In this document: positions 10,774-18,202 of the stretch, piece after piece
Numbering within the stretch: position 1 is the first letter of the stretch
How the letters are laid out: every line of letters begins with the position of its first letter
From: Quadrisphaera sp. INWT6
Lineage (GTDB): Bacteria > Actinomycetota > Actinomycetes > Actinomycetales > Quadrisphaeraceae
Assembly (NCBI RefSeq): GCF_015390235.1
Contig: NZ_VUOH01000006.1
Coordinates: 62,001-126,000 of the forward strand
Length of the DNA: 64,000 nucleotides
Direction: 5' to 3'
Made by a program: the position numbers and the translations under genes
The notes under the pieces: model-generated
The model's database searches: none
Told to the model about the DNA's origin: nothing
Seen by the model: the letters and a program-made list of their open reading frames with translations, nothing else

Positions 10774-11259
10774 CCCGACACCGCTGGGCCCGGCCAGGCG
10801 CGCGGACAGGCCGAGCCATGACCACGACCCGGTGACCTCGAGTCGCGGCAGCACGGGGGACGACCTGCCCCGACGATGGCAGTGGACGCGAGGGCTGGCC
10901 GACCTGCACGAGTCGTCGCCATGCTGGCCAGGCCAGCTGACGATCCAGCTGTTCAAGGTCGATTCGCCTCGCACTGGCCCGCGACCCGGGGCCATGGCCC
11001 ACCGGGAACCAGCACCGGATCTTCGTAGGGCGCCCGCTGGGTGAGACGGACCACCGAGCGGGGTATCCGGGCACCGGAGGTCAGGGGCTCGAACGTGGTG
11101 ACGCACCGTCATGGGGTGCCCGGTCAGCGGTCGCTGTCCGGGCCGTCCGACGGGTCGGAAGGCGCTCACTCGCCACGCCGACGACGGCGTGCCGCTGCAA
11201 CAGAGGCCTGCTGGTCGACGTCATCATGACGAAGTCGCCGATGACGCACAGGAGGCACC
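10774..11259. other. 486-base intergenic region with degenerate repeat elements
   Basis: No coding frame here has the codon bias of a real gene. It contains GGTGAGACGGACCACC (about 11040-11055), echoed by GTGAGACGG near 15067 and 17453, and the palindromic repeat copy at 11118-11143. An AGGAGG Shine-Dalgarno for the next gene lies at its right end. Confidence 0.5.
11118..11143. repeat. Palindromic intergenic repeat, copy 1
   Basis: GCCCGGTCAGCG, two-base loop, then CGCTGTCCGGGC: 12-base arms with one mismatch. It shares the core CCGGTCAGCGGTC with several other intergenic copies between 11 and 23 kb. Confidence 0.6.
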
Positions 11260-11745
11260 GTGAGCAGCACCGGGAAGCCCTCGAGGGCAAGATTGGCTGT
11301 CGGCGCCGCCCTGCTCGCCCTCGCCCTCGCCTCTCTAGGGGGCTGCGCACACGGCGAAGGCCTCGGCGGTGGAGACCTCCCTCATCTGTCCGCCGAGGAG
11401 CACGTCGACGCTGAGTCGGTGCCCTTCCAGGGAGTCCTTCACATCGGACCGCAGGGCTGTCTGATGGTCCGCCTCACAGACCCCGCTGGGAACACCGCTG
11501 ACCGCTGGACGGTCTGGCCCACCGGTGCTGAGTTGGTGCTGTCAGCCACCCAGTCCGGCAACGGCGCACGCGTGCACGGTGAGGTCTACGCCGACCAGGA
11601 ACGCGTCACGGGCAGCGGCCGTCTCGTGCAGCTGGCAGATCTCCCCTCAGGAGACAGCCCCGGCAGTTACTTCGAGGGCAAGGGCCGCTACTGCGACGCG
11701 CTGGTTGGCGGCGTACTCGTCATCGACGACGTTCAGCACGCCTGA
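11260..11745 (+). CDS. Secreted lipoprotein, function unknown
   Basis: 161 residues from GTG 11260, with AGGAGG ideally placed upstream. The signal peptide has a basic start (KPSRAR), a hydrophobic core LAVGAALLALALAS and lipobox LGGC with Cys at position 29. The mature part is short and beta-rich: VPFQGVLHIGPQGCLMVRLTD, WTVWPTGAELVL, HGEVYADQERVTGSGRLVQLAD and CDALVGGVLVIDDV. The layout suggests a small beta-barrel or OB-like fold with a possible disulfide between the two remaining Cys. It resembles in architecture the lipoprotein at 15156-15671. No family is recognised. Confidence 0.7.
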   Translation: MSSTGKPSRARLAVGAALLALALASLGGCAHGEGLGGGDLPHLSAEEHVDAESVPFQGVLHIGPQGCLMVRLTDPAGNTADRWTVWPTGAELVLSATQSGNGARVHGEVYADQERVTGSGRLVQLADLPSGDSPGSYFEGKGRYCDALVGGVLVIDDVQHA

Positions 11746-11953
11746 GAGCCGGTCTACCCGTCAGACATCGGCGATCATGCCGGTAGCGGCTCCTGAGCTG
11801 ACGGCCGGCGGCTCTCGCCGTCGGCGTTCGCAACGAGTTCCATAGCGTGCCTTCAACCGTCGTCCGCGAAGCAGCCCGGAGAGCGGTCCTCCAAGGAGCA
11901 GTGCGCTACGACCTCTGAGCGTGGCGGCCGGGGCCCGACGTGCACTCATACTG

Positions 11954-11973
11954 ATGTGGACGTTCGTACACTC
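11954..11973 (+). promoter_or_regulatory. Probable TetR operator upstream of acetyltransferase gene
   Basis: ATGTGGAC-GTTC-GTACACTC: the GTGxAC/GTxCAC half-sites with a 4-base spacer match the perfect 22-base palindrome at 13198-13219. It lies just upstream of the -10 TAGCCT (11981-11986) that is six bases before GTG 11993, so a bound repressor would cover the -35 region. Confidence 0.6.
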
Positions 11974-11992
11974 CGCCGCCTAGCCTGGGTCC

Positions 11993-12646
11993 GTGACCGA
12001 CTACTTCGCCGGAGACACCCGCACCAACCGGGAACGCATGCTCGCCGGCGACCCCTACGTCGCGGACGACCCCGACAACGAGCAGCGCTCCCGCCGCGGC
12101 GCACAGCTGGCCGACGCCTACCACCGCGCCTGCCGGGTCGACCCGGTGGCCGCGATGCCGCTGCTGGAGGCACTGGTCGGCCACCTCGGCGAAGGCGCCT
12201 TCGTCAAGCCGCCGCTGTTCGTGGACTACGGCGAGCACATCAGCATCGGCGCGCGCACCTTCGCCAACTACGGCCTGGTCGCCCTCGACGTCGCGCCCAT
12301 CACCATTGGGCAGGACTGCCAGATCGGCCCCAACGTGCAGCTGCTCACCCCCACCCATCCACTGGAGGCCCAGCCCCGGCGTGACAAGCTCGAGGCGGCC
12401 GAGCCCATCACCATCGGCGACAACGTCTGGATCGGTGGCGGCGCCATCATCTGCCCCGGCGTGACCATCGGCGCCGACAGCGTCATCGGAGCCGGCGCGG
12501 TGGTCACCAAGGACGTCCCGCCCGGCGTGGTCGCGGTGGGCAACCCCGCCCGGGTCATCAAGGAGGTGCCGGGCGCCCCCAGCACGCCGCCCGACTCCTC
12601 AACGGGCTTGACGGGCGCCCCGGCCGAGCCGGCGGTGCAGGAGTGA
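11993..12646 (+). CDS. Maltose/galactoside O-acetyltransferase-like (LbH) protein
   Basis: 217 residues. The N-terminal maltose-acetyltransferase segment (ERMLAGDPYVADDPDN, then SRRGAQLADAYH) precedes a left-handed beta helix of hexapeptide repeats: VDYGEHISIGARTFANYG, PITIGQDCQIGPNVQLLTPTHPL and the catalytic-loop style WIGGGAIICPGVTIGADSVIGAGAVV, ending NPARVIKEV. The family transfers acetyl from acetyl-CoA to a sugar 6-hydroxyl and acts as a trimer in the cytoplasm. The start follows a leaderless TAGCCT promoter. It overlaps the tetR gene by 4 bases (GTGA), so the two form an operon controlled by the operator at 11954-11973. Confidence 0.85.
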   Translation: MTDYFAGDTRTNRERMLAGDPYVADDPDNEQRSRRGAQLADAYHRACRVDPVAAMPLLEALVGHLGEGAFVKPPLFVDYGEHISIGARTFANYGLVALDVAPITIGQDCQIGPNVQLLTPTHPLEAQPRRDKLEAAEPITIGDNVWIGGGAIICPGVTIGADSVIGAGAVVTKDVPPGVVAVGNPARVIKEVPGAPSTPPDSSTGLTGAPAEPAVQE

Positions 12647-13185
12647 GCACCCGCCGCCTGGACCCCCAGCGGCGCGACCGCATCATCGACGCCGCCCTGG
12701 AGTGCATCGCCACCGACGGCGTCGCCGGGACCTCCCACCGCAGGGTGGCTGCGCGCGCCGACGTGCCGCTGGGATCGATGACCTACCACTTCGAGGGCAT
12801 GGACGACCTGCTCGTGGCGGCCTTCACGCGCTTCGCCGAGACCATCGCCGCCGCCTTCAAGGATCGCCTGGCGGGGGCCGCTGACGCCGAGGCCGTGCTC
12901 GAGGCGCTGGTGGCACTGGTGCACGAGGACCTGCAGCGCTCGGCGGCGGAACACGTGCTGACCTACGAGCTGTACACGCTGGCCGCTCGGCGCCCGCAGT
13001 TCCGCGAGCTCACGCAGGCCTGGATGCAGGCGAGTCGCCGCGCCCTGGAGCGCCACCTGCCCGCCGAGGTCGCGCGCCGGGTGGATGCCTACGTCGAGGG
13101 CGCCGCGCTGCACATCGCCTTGAGCCCCGACCCGCAGGCGCCCGCCGAGACGCGCGGCGCCCTTCAGAGGCTGATGGCGACGTAG
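12643..13185 (+). CDS. TetR-family transcriptional regulator
   Basis: 180 residues. The helix-turn-helix lies in the first 55 residues: RIIDAALECIATDGVAGTSH, RRVAARADVPLGSMTYHF, with the typical Y-H-F end of TetR recognition helices. The C-terminal ligand domain is all-helical (VLEALVALVHEDL, VLTYELYTLAARRPQF). It is translationally coupled to the acetyltransferase gene and ends 31 bases before the MFS start. Two matching dyads flank the locus, so autorepression plus repression of the MFS gene is the simplest reading. The inducer is unknown, possibly an MFS substrate. Confidence 0.9.
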   Translation: MSTRRLDPQRRDRIIDAALECIATDGVAGTSHRRVAARADVPLGSMTYHFEGMDDLLVAAFTRFAETIAAAFKDRLAGAADAEAVLEALVALVHEDLQRSAAEHVLTYELYTLAARRPQFRELTQAWMQASRRALERHLPAEVARRVDAYVEGAALHIALSPDPQAPAETRGALQRLMAT

Positions 13186-13197
13186 CGAGGCACCATG

Positions 13198-13219
13198 CAT
13201 GTGTACAGTCGTACACATG
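13198..13219 (+). promoter_or_regulatory. Perfect 22-base palindromic operator (TetR type)
   Basis: CATGTGTAC-AGTC-GTACACATG: 9-base perfect arms. It overlaps the putative -10 (TACAGT, 13204-13209) and the start codon (ATG 13217) of the MFS gene, so binding would block initiation. Half-sites recur at 11954-11973. Confidence 0.75.
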
Positions 13220-14452
13220 ACGTCCGAGGTGCTGACGCGCCCCACCACGACCGAGCGACGGGCCCGCGCCGCGGTCGCCGCCCTCTTCCTGACCAACGGG
13301 GCCCTGTTCGCCAACCTCGTGCCCCGCTACCCCGGCATCAAGGCCGACCTGGGCCTGTCGAACACCGCCTACGGCCTGACGGTGATCGCCTACCCCGCAG
13401 CGGCCCTGCTCGCGGGCCTGGCGGCCGCGACCCTGATCCGCCGCTTCGGCTCCGCACGCGCCGCCGTCACCGGGACGGCCGTCACCGCGGTCGGGATCCT
13501 GCTGGCGGGGCTGTCCCCCTCCATCGCGGCGCTGGTGGCCGCGCTGCTGCTGGCCGGGGCCGCTGACGCCATCACCGACGTCGCCCAGAACGCCCACGGG
13601 CTGCGGGTCCAGCGCCGCTACGGCCGCTCGATCATCAACTCCTTCCACGCCGTGTGGTCGATCGGTGCGGTCATCGGTGGGGGGATGGCAGCTGCGGCCA
13701 TCGCCCTGGGCGTCTCGCGCGGGGTGCACCTGGCTGTGGCCGGGGTGGTCTTCGCCGTCGTGGCGGTGACGGCGCTGCGGTTCTGCCTGCCCGGTCCTGA
13801 CACCCGCGAGGAGGTCCTGCCCGACGGCTCCGCCGTGCCCGGCGACAGCCCCCCAGGCACCACTCAGCTCGTGCGGGCGGTGCTCACCCGACGCACGGCC
13901 GTGGTGACCGCAGCCCTGGTGGCGATCGCGATCGCCGGGGTCCTGGTCGAGGACGCCGGCAGCACCTGGGCCGCGGTCTACCTCTCGGGTCCCCTGGGGG
14001 CGCCGGCGGCACTGGCCGCGCTGGGGTTCGTGGCGCTCGTGGGCGCTCAGACCGTGGGCCGCCTGGTGGGTGACCGCCTGGTGGACCGCTTCGGGCAGCG
14101 CGCGGTCGCCCGCACCGGAGGTTTGCTCGCCGCCGTGGGGATGGGCGTGGCGCTGGCCGCTCCCAGCGTGCCGGGGACCATCGCGGGGTTCGCCGCGGCG
14201 GGCCTGGGCGTGGCCACCCTGGTGCCCGCGGCGATGCACGAGGCGGACGAGCTGCCGGGCCTGCGTCCGGGGACCGGTCTGACGCTGGTGTCGTGGCTGA
14301 TGCGGCTGGGGTTCCTGGTCTCCCCGCCCGTGGTGGGTCTGGTCGCTGACGAGGTCGGCCTGCGGGCTGGGCTGCTGGTGGTGCCGCTGGCGGGGCTGGT
14401 GGCGTTTGGGCTGGCCGGGGCGCTACGCACCCAGAGGGCCTGCTCGTGGTGA
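13217..14452 (+). CDS. MFS transporter (YbjJ/fucose-permease-like)
   Basis: 411 residues with about 12 hydrophobic segments, for example VAALFLTNGALFANLVPRYP, GLTVIAYPAAALLAGLAAAT, GILLAGLSPSIAALVAALLL and LLVVPLAGLVAFGLAGAL. ALFANLVPRYPGIKADLGLS with the following TM matches the family of MFS proteins annotated as YbjJ-like. The inner cytoplasmic loop VQRRYGRSIINSFHAVWSIGA is characteristic. ATG 13217 is preferred over the upstream ATG 13199 because it follows the TACAGT -10 by seven bases and the upstream codons lie inside the operator. Probably an exporter regulated by the adjacent TetR. Confidence 0.85.
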   Translation: MTSEVLTRPTTTERRARAAVAALFLTNGALFANLVPRYPGIKADLGLSNTAYGLTVIAYPAAALLAGLAAATLIRRFGSARAAVTGTAVTAVGILLAGLSPSIAALVAALLLAGAADAITDVAQNAHGLRVQRRYGRSIINSFHAVWSIGAVIGGGMAAAAIALGVSRGVHLAVAGVVFAVVAVTALRFCLPGPDTREEVLPDGSAVPGDSPPGTTQLVRAVLTRRTAVVTAALVAIAIAGVLVEDAGSTWAAVYLSGPLGAPAALAALGFVALVGAQTVGRLVGDRLVDRFGQRAVARTGGLLAAVGMGVALAAPSVPGTIAGFAAAGLGVATLVPAAMHEADELPGLRPGTGLTLVSWLMRLGFLVSPPVVGLVADEVGLRAGLLVVPLAGLVAFGLAGALRTQRACSW

Positions 14453-14681
14453 GCCTGCCGGCCCTGTCCACCGCCGACGTCCGGATGCAGCAACTGGTGG
14501 GCGCCTCGTCATGGCGCCCGGATGGCAATCCTCTTTGCGACGGCGCCAACGCCAGCCATCACCGTCCGCGAGGAGCTTCGGGACGTCCAGCAGCGGTCGG
14601 CGCGCGAGGCTTGCCGAGGTGGCTACGCGTGGTAGCAGACCGAGGCGCCTCAAGGGCCCGATCCCGGGCAGACTGCTGCTC

Positions 14682-15056
14682 GTGCGCTTCGTCCGCTACC
14701 AGGCCGCCACGGCCAACCACCGCGGCCACCACGTGGGCGTCTTCGGCTTGGCGAACGGTCTGGCTGCCGAAGGTCGTCTCAGCGAGCAGGAACACCGCTG
14801 GTGGTCCGCCAGCAACGCTTGGCTCGACCAGGCGTACCCCGACCCCGCCATCTCCGACCCGGAGGTTTTCAACCGCAGGGTCCACCCGCTGGTGAGTTGT
14901 TGGTTCAAGCGTGATGCGCTGCACCTCATCGAGCGTGTGCCCGGGTACCTGCAGCTGCTCGATGCCCACTGCGTCCCTTGGCGTCGTGTGCTGAGTGACG
15001 ACCCGGGCCGAGTGCTCTATGAGGACGAGGTGCAGGTCGTCGTGGCGCCCGGGTAG
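14682..15056 (+). CDS. Conserved hypothetical protein, 124 aa
   Basis: Starts at GTG 14682 (VRFVRYQAATANHRGHHVGVFG). The pattern 'YQ.. N.RG.H.GVFGLAN.LA.EGRLS..E..WW', then 'WFK.DA..LI.RV.GYL.LLDAH' and 'SDDPGRVLYEDEVQVVVAP' is one I recognise as a widespread actinobacterial protein of unknown function. No signal peptide or membrane segment. The stop codon TAG lies inside a repeat copy (15045-15065). The upstream 14453-14681 contains no gene. Confidence 0.7.
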   Translation: MRFVRYQAATANHRGHHVGVFGLANGLAAEGRLSEQEHRWWSASNAWLDQAYPDPAISDPEVFNRRVHPLVSCWFKRDALHLIERVPGYLQLLDAHCVPWRRVLSDDPGRVLYEDEVQVVVAPG

Positions 15057-15065
15057 CGATCCGTC
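15045..15065 (+). repeat. Intergenic repeat, GGGTAGCGATC variant
   Basis: GCGCCCGGGTAGCGATCCGTC. It is nearly identical to CGCCCGGGTAGCGATCGGTC at 22767-22786. It contains the stop codon of the preceding gene and is followed by GTGAGACGG. A further related copy, GCGCCCGGTCATCGGTC, begins near 15117. Confidence 0.55.
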
Positions 15066-15155
15066 GTGAGACGGATCCAGGCCCGCATCGCTGAGGAGCG
15101 ACAGGGCGTCTGGAGCGCCCGGTCATCGGTCCCATCTGGGATGGCCGCGGACCTG

Positions 15156-15671
15156 TCAGCGCTGTGCCGGCGGAGTCACCGTGTCGATGTACACCGGGTA
15201 GACCCCCCGGCCCTCAAGACAGTCCGGCAGCGCAGAGCGCCACTGCTCCTCACGTCCGGTCCCGCGCACGCCGCCCCCGGACCCGCCTAACACCTCATCG
15301 CCCACCGCGATCCTCATCCCGTTGGGCGTCACGACCGACAGCCCATCGCTGCCGACCGTAGAGCCGTGATCGACGGCAAGTGCGTGGACGCCTCGTTCAT
15401 CCTCGAATCCCCAGCAAGACGTTCCGATCGAGACGATCTTTCCGCTGATCCGGGCCAAGGTGACCCCGCCGCGCTCGGACGCGCCGACCAGCACCCTGGA
15501 ACCGTCGGCGAGCTCCAACGCGTTGGGGGTGTCCGCGGCCCCGGCGAGCGATCCCTCGTCCTGCGCCGCAGAAGGCGAGGACAGCACGGGTTGCGGCGCG
15601 GCGATGGTGCAGCCCACCAGGGCGAGCGCGAGGAGAGCGGCCGATGCCGCAGCTGCCGTGGCCTTGTTCAT
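15156..15671 (-). CDS. Secreted lipoprotein, function unknown
   Basis: 171 residues from ATG 15671 with CAGGAG upstream. Signal peptide MNKATAAAASAALLALALVGC, Cys21 as lipobox. The mature region is a Ser/Ala linker, then a beta-rich part: LADGSRVLVGASERGGVTLARISGKIVSIG, CWGFEDERGVHALAVDHGSTVG, GMRIAVGDEVLGGSG, and a C-terminal ALPDCLEGRGVYPVYIDTVTPP. Two further Cys may pair. It resembles the lipoprotein at 11260 in size and layout only. No known domain identified. Confidence 0.7.
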   Translation of the reverse strand: MNKATAAAASAALLALALVGCTIAAPQPVLSSPSAAQDEGSLAGAADTPNALELADGSRVLVGASERGGVTLARISGKIVSIGTSCWGFEDERGVHALAVDHGSTVGSDGLSVVTPNGMRIAVGDEVLGGSGGGVRGTGREEQWRSALPDCLEGRGVYPVYIDTVTPPAQR

Positions 15672-15951
15672 CGTGACGCTCCTGCTCGACGTCAGGTCTT
15701 CCCATGCAGGACGGCTGTGCCTGGCGGCGCGTTGCAGCGGTGAGGTGTCGAGGTCGTCGACGCGTCCTGTCCTCAGGAGTCCAGCACGGCATCACCGTCG
15801 CAGGGGGCAACGCCACGCGCGCAACCCTGTCGACCGCCGGGCAGTCCGGAAGACGGTCGTGAGCGTGCAACTAAGGACATGGACATCGTCCGCGGAACTG
15901 ACCGCCCAGTGACCTCTCGCGACGCGTGAGCGCCCGGGTGACGCTGGTCCT
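15672..15951. other. Divergent intergenic region
   Basis: 280 bases between two divergent starts. No gene-like frame was found; it should hold the promoters of the lipoprotein and the methyltransferase. Confidence 0.4.
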
Positions 15952-16585
15952 ATGACACCAGCGACGGATCCCGGCGAGGCGATGAGCCTGCCGCCCAGCT
16001 ACTTCGAGGACCTGTACGCCACCCACCAGGACCCGTGGGGCTTCACCGACCGCTGGTACGAGCAGCGCAAGCGCGCCCTGACCCTGGCTGCCCTCCCAGC
16101 GCGGCGCTACCGACGAGGGTTCGAGCCCGGGTGCTCCCTGGGGGTGCTCAGCGCGGAGCTGGCCCAGCGCTGCGACGTCCTCATCTCCACCGACGTCTCC
16201 CAAGCAGCGCTGGACAGAGCCGCCTCCAGGGTCCCCGACAACGTGGAGCTGCGCAGGTGGGGCCTGGGCGAGCCGTGGCCCGAGGACGCCTTTGACCTCG
16301 TCGTCCTGTCAGAGGTCGGCTACTACCTCAGCGCCGCGGACCTGCCCGAGGTGGTCAGTGCCGTAGTCGCCTCCCTGCAGGAAGGCGGCACGCTGCTGGC
16401 CGCCCACTGGCGCCACGGCCGTGGCGGATTACCCCCAAGGCGGTGACGCGGTGCACGCCACGATCCAGGCCGCTGCTGAGCTGCAGCGCCTGGGTGGTTG
16501 GCGAGACGAGGACGTCGTCGTCGAGGTGTGGGAGAAGTCTTCCCGCGCCGTCGTCTCGCTAGCGAGGCGAGAAGGTCTCCTCTGA
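15952..16585 (+). CDS. NodS-like SAM-dependent methyltransferase, frameshifted
   Basis: Starts at ATG 15952. The N-terminus PPSYFEDLYATHQDPWGFTDRWYEQRK is the characteristic opening of NodS-type methyltransferases. The SAM motif I is FEPGCSLGVLSAELAQRC, motif post-I STDVSQAALDRA, and motif IV FDLVVLSEVGYYL. Near 16425 one extra base breaks the frame in AAHWRH; the proper continuation VADYPQGGDAVHATI ... VVVEVWEKSSRAVVSLARREGLL ends at TGA 16583-16585, giving about 210 residues. Substrate unknown; in rhizobia NodS N-methylates a chitooligosaccharide, but actinobacterial homologues are mostly uncharacterised. Confidence 0.8.
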
Positions 16586-16617
16586 GGTGCCAGTCAGGGC
16601 GTCAGGTGACGGCCAAG

Positions 16618-16646
16618 GCGCCCGGTCAGCGGTCCTTGACCGGACC
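16618..16646. repeat. Palindromic intergenic repeat between convergent genes
   Basis: GCGCCCGGTCAGCGGTCCTTGACCGGACC: CCGGTCA (16622-16628) pairs with TGACCGG (16637-16643). It sits between two converging genes and could act as a two-way terminator. Confidence 0.6.
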
Positions 16647-16659
16647 ACGCACAGCGCCC

Positions 16660-16869
16660 TCAGCCGTAGACCTCGTCGAAGGCCGTCATGAGGTGACCGA
16701 TCTGCCATGCAAGCACCGCGGTAGTGACGACGGACACGCCCCACAGCGCGATGACCCCCACCGCCGCCCACCCTGGCTGCCTGCGCACGATGATCACCAA
16801 GATGCCCGCGATGCAGGCAGCGTTGACGACCAGAAGCAGCATCACGGCGATGGATCCTCCGGCAGCCAT
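16660..16869 (-). CDS. Small two-helix membrane protein
   Basis: 69 residues from ATG 16869 (MAAGGSIAVMLLLVVNAACI). Two hydrophobic helices, about residues 5-28 and 36-57 (AAVGVIALWGVSVVTTAVLAW), separated by a short basic loop VRRQPG; the C-terminus is IGHLMTAFDEVYG. An upstream in-frame TTG at 16908 is a possible alternative start. A run of 13 G on this strand lies 60-72 bases upstream. Function unknown. Confidence 0.5.
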   Translation of the reverse strand: MAAGGSIAVMLLLVVNAACIAGILVIIVRRQPGWAAVGVIALWGVSVVTTAVLAWQIGHLMTAFDEVYG

Positions 16870-16928
16870 GCGCCATGTTCTCGTGGCCAGCGGACGTGAC
16901 ACCCCCAAGCCGCGCCGCTGCGGTGTCG

Positions 16929-16941
16929 CCCCCCCCCCCCC
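16929..16941. repeat. Homopolymer tract of 13 C
   Basis: The longest mononucleotide run noticed in the window, located upstream of the leftward small membrane protein gene. It could be a slippage-prone spacer in a promoter, or an assembly uncertainty. Confidence 0.8.
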
Positions 16942-17010
16942 GGGACCGGTCGCCGATGGTCAGGGAGACGAACCGCGGCGCCTCCTGCCGATGCCCGGGA
17001 CACCGACGAG

Positions 17011-17042
17011 GGTGCCCGCTCAACGGTCGCTGAGCGGGCACC
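17011..17042. repeat. Perfect palindromic repeat / hairpin
   Basis: GGTGCCCGCTCA (17011-17022), 8-base loop ACGGTCGC, TGAGCGGGCACC (17031-17042): perfect 12-base arms followed by five A. Compared with the copy at 11118 it has a G-to-C change in the left arm matched by C-to-G in the right arm, so pairing is preserved. Confidence 0.75.
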
Positions 17043-17179
17043 AAAAATCGCAGCGCATCTGCGGATGACGTCTGCGTGCTCGTCAACTCTCCAAGCGGAA
17101 GGCCAGGGGGAGGCAGGCTGTCGACGGACAGCCGACATGCCGAAGCTTTGGCGAACGGCACGACGGTTGGAGGTCAAGG

Positions 17180-17371
17180 ATGCGCCCCAGATGGCGCCGC
17201 AGTCCGCTCTCGGTGGGCCTCTTGAGCTTCGTGGCGCTCTCAATCGCCACCGTCGTACTCGGGCTTGTGCGTGACGTTCCGATCCAGAACTGGGGTGGCG
17301 GCGCGGGCCTCATCTTCTGGACGCTGCTGTGGGTGCTCAACGACCGGCAACATCAGCACGCCGCCGAGTAG
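17180..17371 (+). CDS. Small membrane protein, 63 aa
   Basis: Starts at ATG 17180 behind GGAGG (17169-17173). A basic N-terminus (MRPRWRRS) is followed by two hydrophobic helices, LSVGLLSFVALSIATVVLGLV and AGLIFWTLLWVLN, ending in a His-rich tail DRQHQHAAE. Topology would place both ends inside. No family recognised. It lies between two palindromic repeats. Confidence 0.55.
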   Translation: MRPRWRRSPLSVGLLSFVALSIATVVLGLVRDVPIQNWGGGAGLIFWTLLWVLNDRQHQHAAE

Positions 17372-17520
17372 CCGTCCGCTGCGGTAGGCGAGGTTGAGGT
17401 CGGGCGGCCGGTCTGGACGTCGCCGTACTCCGGCCAGCCCAGGCATCCGCGGGTGAGACGGCTTGCGTCGTCGAGACGAGTAGTCCTGGAACCTAAGAAG
17501 CGGCCAGTCGGCGGTGGTCA

Positions 17521-17544
17521 GCGAGACGCTGACCGGACAGCGGT
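17521..17544 (+). repeat. Direct repeat GCGAGACGCTGACCGG, copy A
   Basis: 24 bases matching 17942-17965 at 22 positions. It belongs to the same loose family as the palindromic copies (core CCGG..AGCGGT). Confidence 0.6.
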
Positions 17545-17589
17545 GGCCAGCCGGCAACCGGCAGGCGATGCAGCGGCGTGTCCCAGTGA

Positions 17590-17928
17590 GTGCTGGTCAT
17601 ACTCACTTCCGGATGTCACAGTGCGGCAGTGCTACTCGCAGTGCCTCTATGGGTCCTAGGGGCCCTAGCGATCGTCGCATCAGTCAGAACCACCTCCCGC
17701 GCCCACCCAGATGCAGCCCTTACCTTCGCCTGGCGAGGTCGTCCGCTAGCTCAGCCACGCAGGGCATCGGCTCTCTACGTGATAGGCCTCATCAGCGTCT
17801 TCGCCGGTACCACCATCGGACGCTCAGAAATCGGCCTTCTGGCGGCCATAGGGATCATGGCGGTGTGCATCCTCGGGCCGGTGCTCGTCGTCGTAGCGCT
17901 GCACAATCACCGTTCCCGAGCGAACTGA
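17590..17928 (+). CDS. Hypothetical membrane protein, 112 aa
   Basis: Starts at GTG 17590. Three hydrophobic stretches: residues about 10-30 (SAAVLLAVPLWVLGALAIVAS), 60-76 (ALYVIGLISVFAGTTIG) and 82-105 (GLLAAIGIMAVCILGPVLVVVAL). The codon bias is weaker and the local GC content lower than in the core genes, as in other genes of this stretch, which fits recent acquisition. Both ends are flanked by the GCGAGACGCTGACCGG repeat (17521 and 17942). Function unknown. Confidence 0.5.
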   Translation: MLVILTSGCHSAAVLLAVPLWVLGALAIVASVRTTSRAHPDAALTFAWRGRPLAQPRRASALYVIGLISVFAGTTIGRSEIGLLAAIGIMAVCILGPVLVVVALHNHRSRAN

Positions 17929-17941
17929 CCGCACAAGAGGG

Positions 17942-17965
17942 GCGAGACGCTGACCGGGTAGCGGT
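17942..17965 (+). repeat. Direct repeat GCGAGACGCTGACCGG, copy B
   Basis: Second copy of the 17521 element, followed by GACCACCGGGCACC, which resembles the reverse complement of the palindromic repeat arm. The pair brackets the membrane protein gene 17590-17928. Confidence 0.6.
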
Positions 17966-18202
17966 CGACCACCGGGCACCTTGGGATCGCTGTCGGCGGC
18001 TGAAGTTCGCCTACCAGGGCTGTCACTTCGTGGACGGGATCTCATCGCGCACGTCTGGCTGTCGCGAGGACTGGGTACGAGCGAGTTTCCTTCGGAGAGT
18101 CCTCTGCCTCAGCGCGTCCTTCCGCGGCAGACTCGGGCCCACGGCGTCGCCGTCGTCTCCTAAGGGGGTCGAGCCGGTGACCTGTCCGCGAAGGGGCGCC
18201 AG

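Noticed and set aside
11041..11120. tRNA-like sequence near GGGGCTCGAACGTGG
   Set aside because: It resembles a T-loop but no matching acceptor stem, anticodon stem or D-loop can be folded around it. No other tRNA was found in the window.
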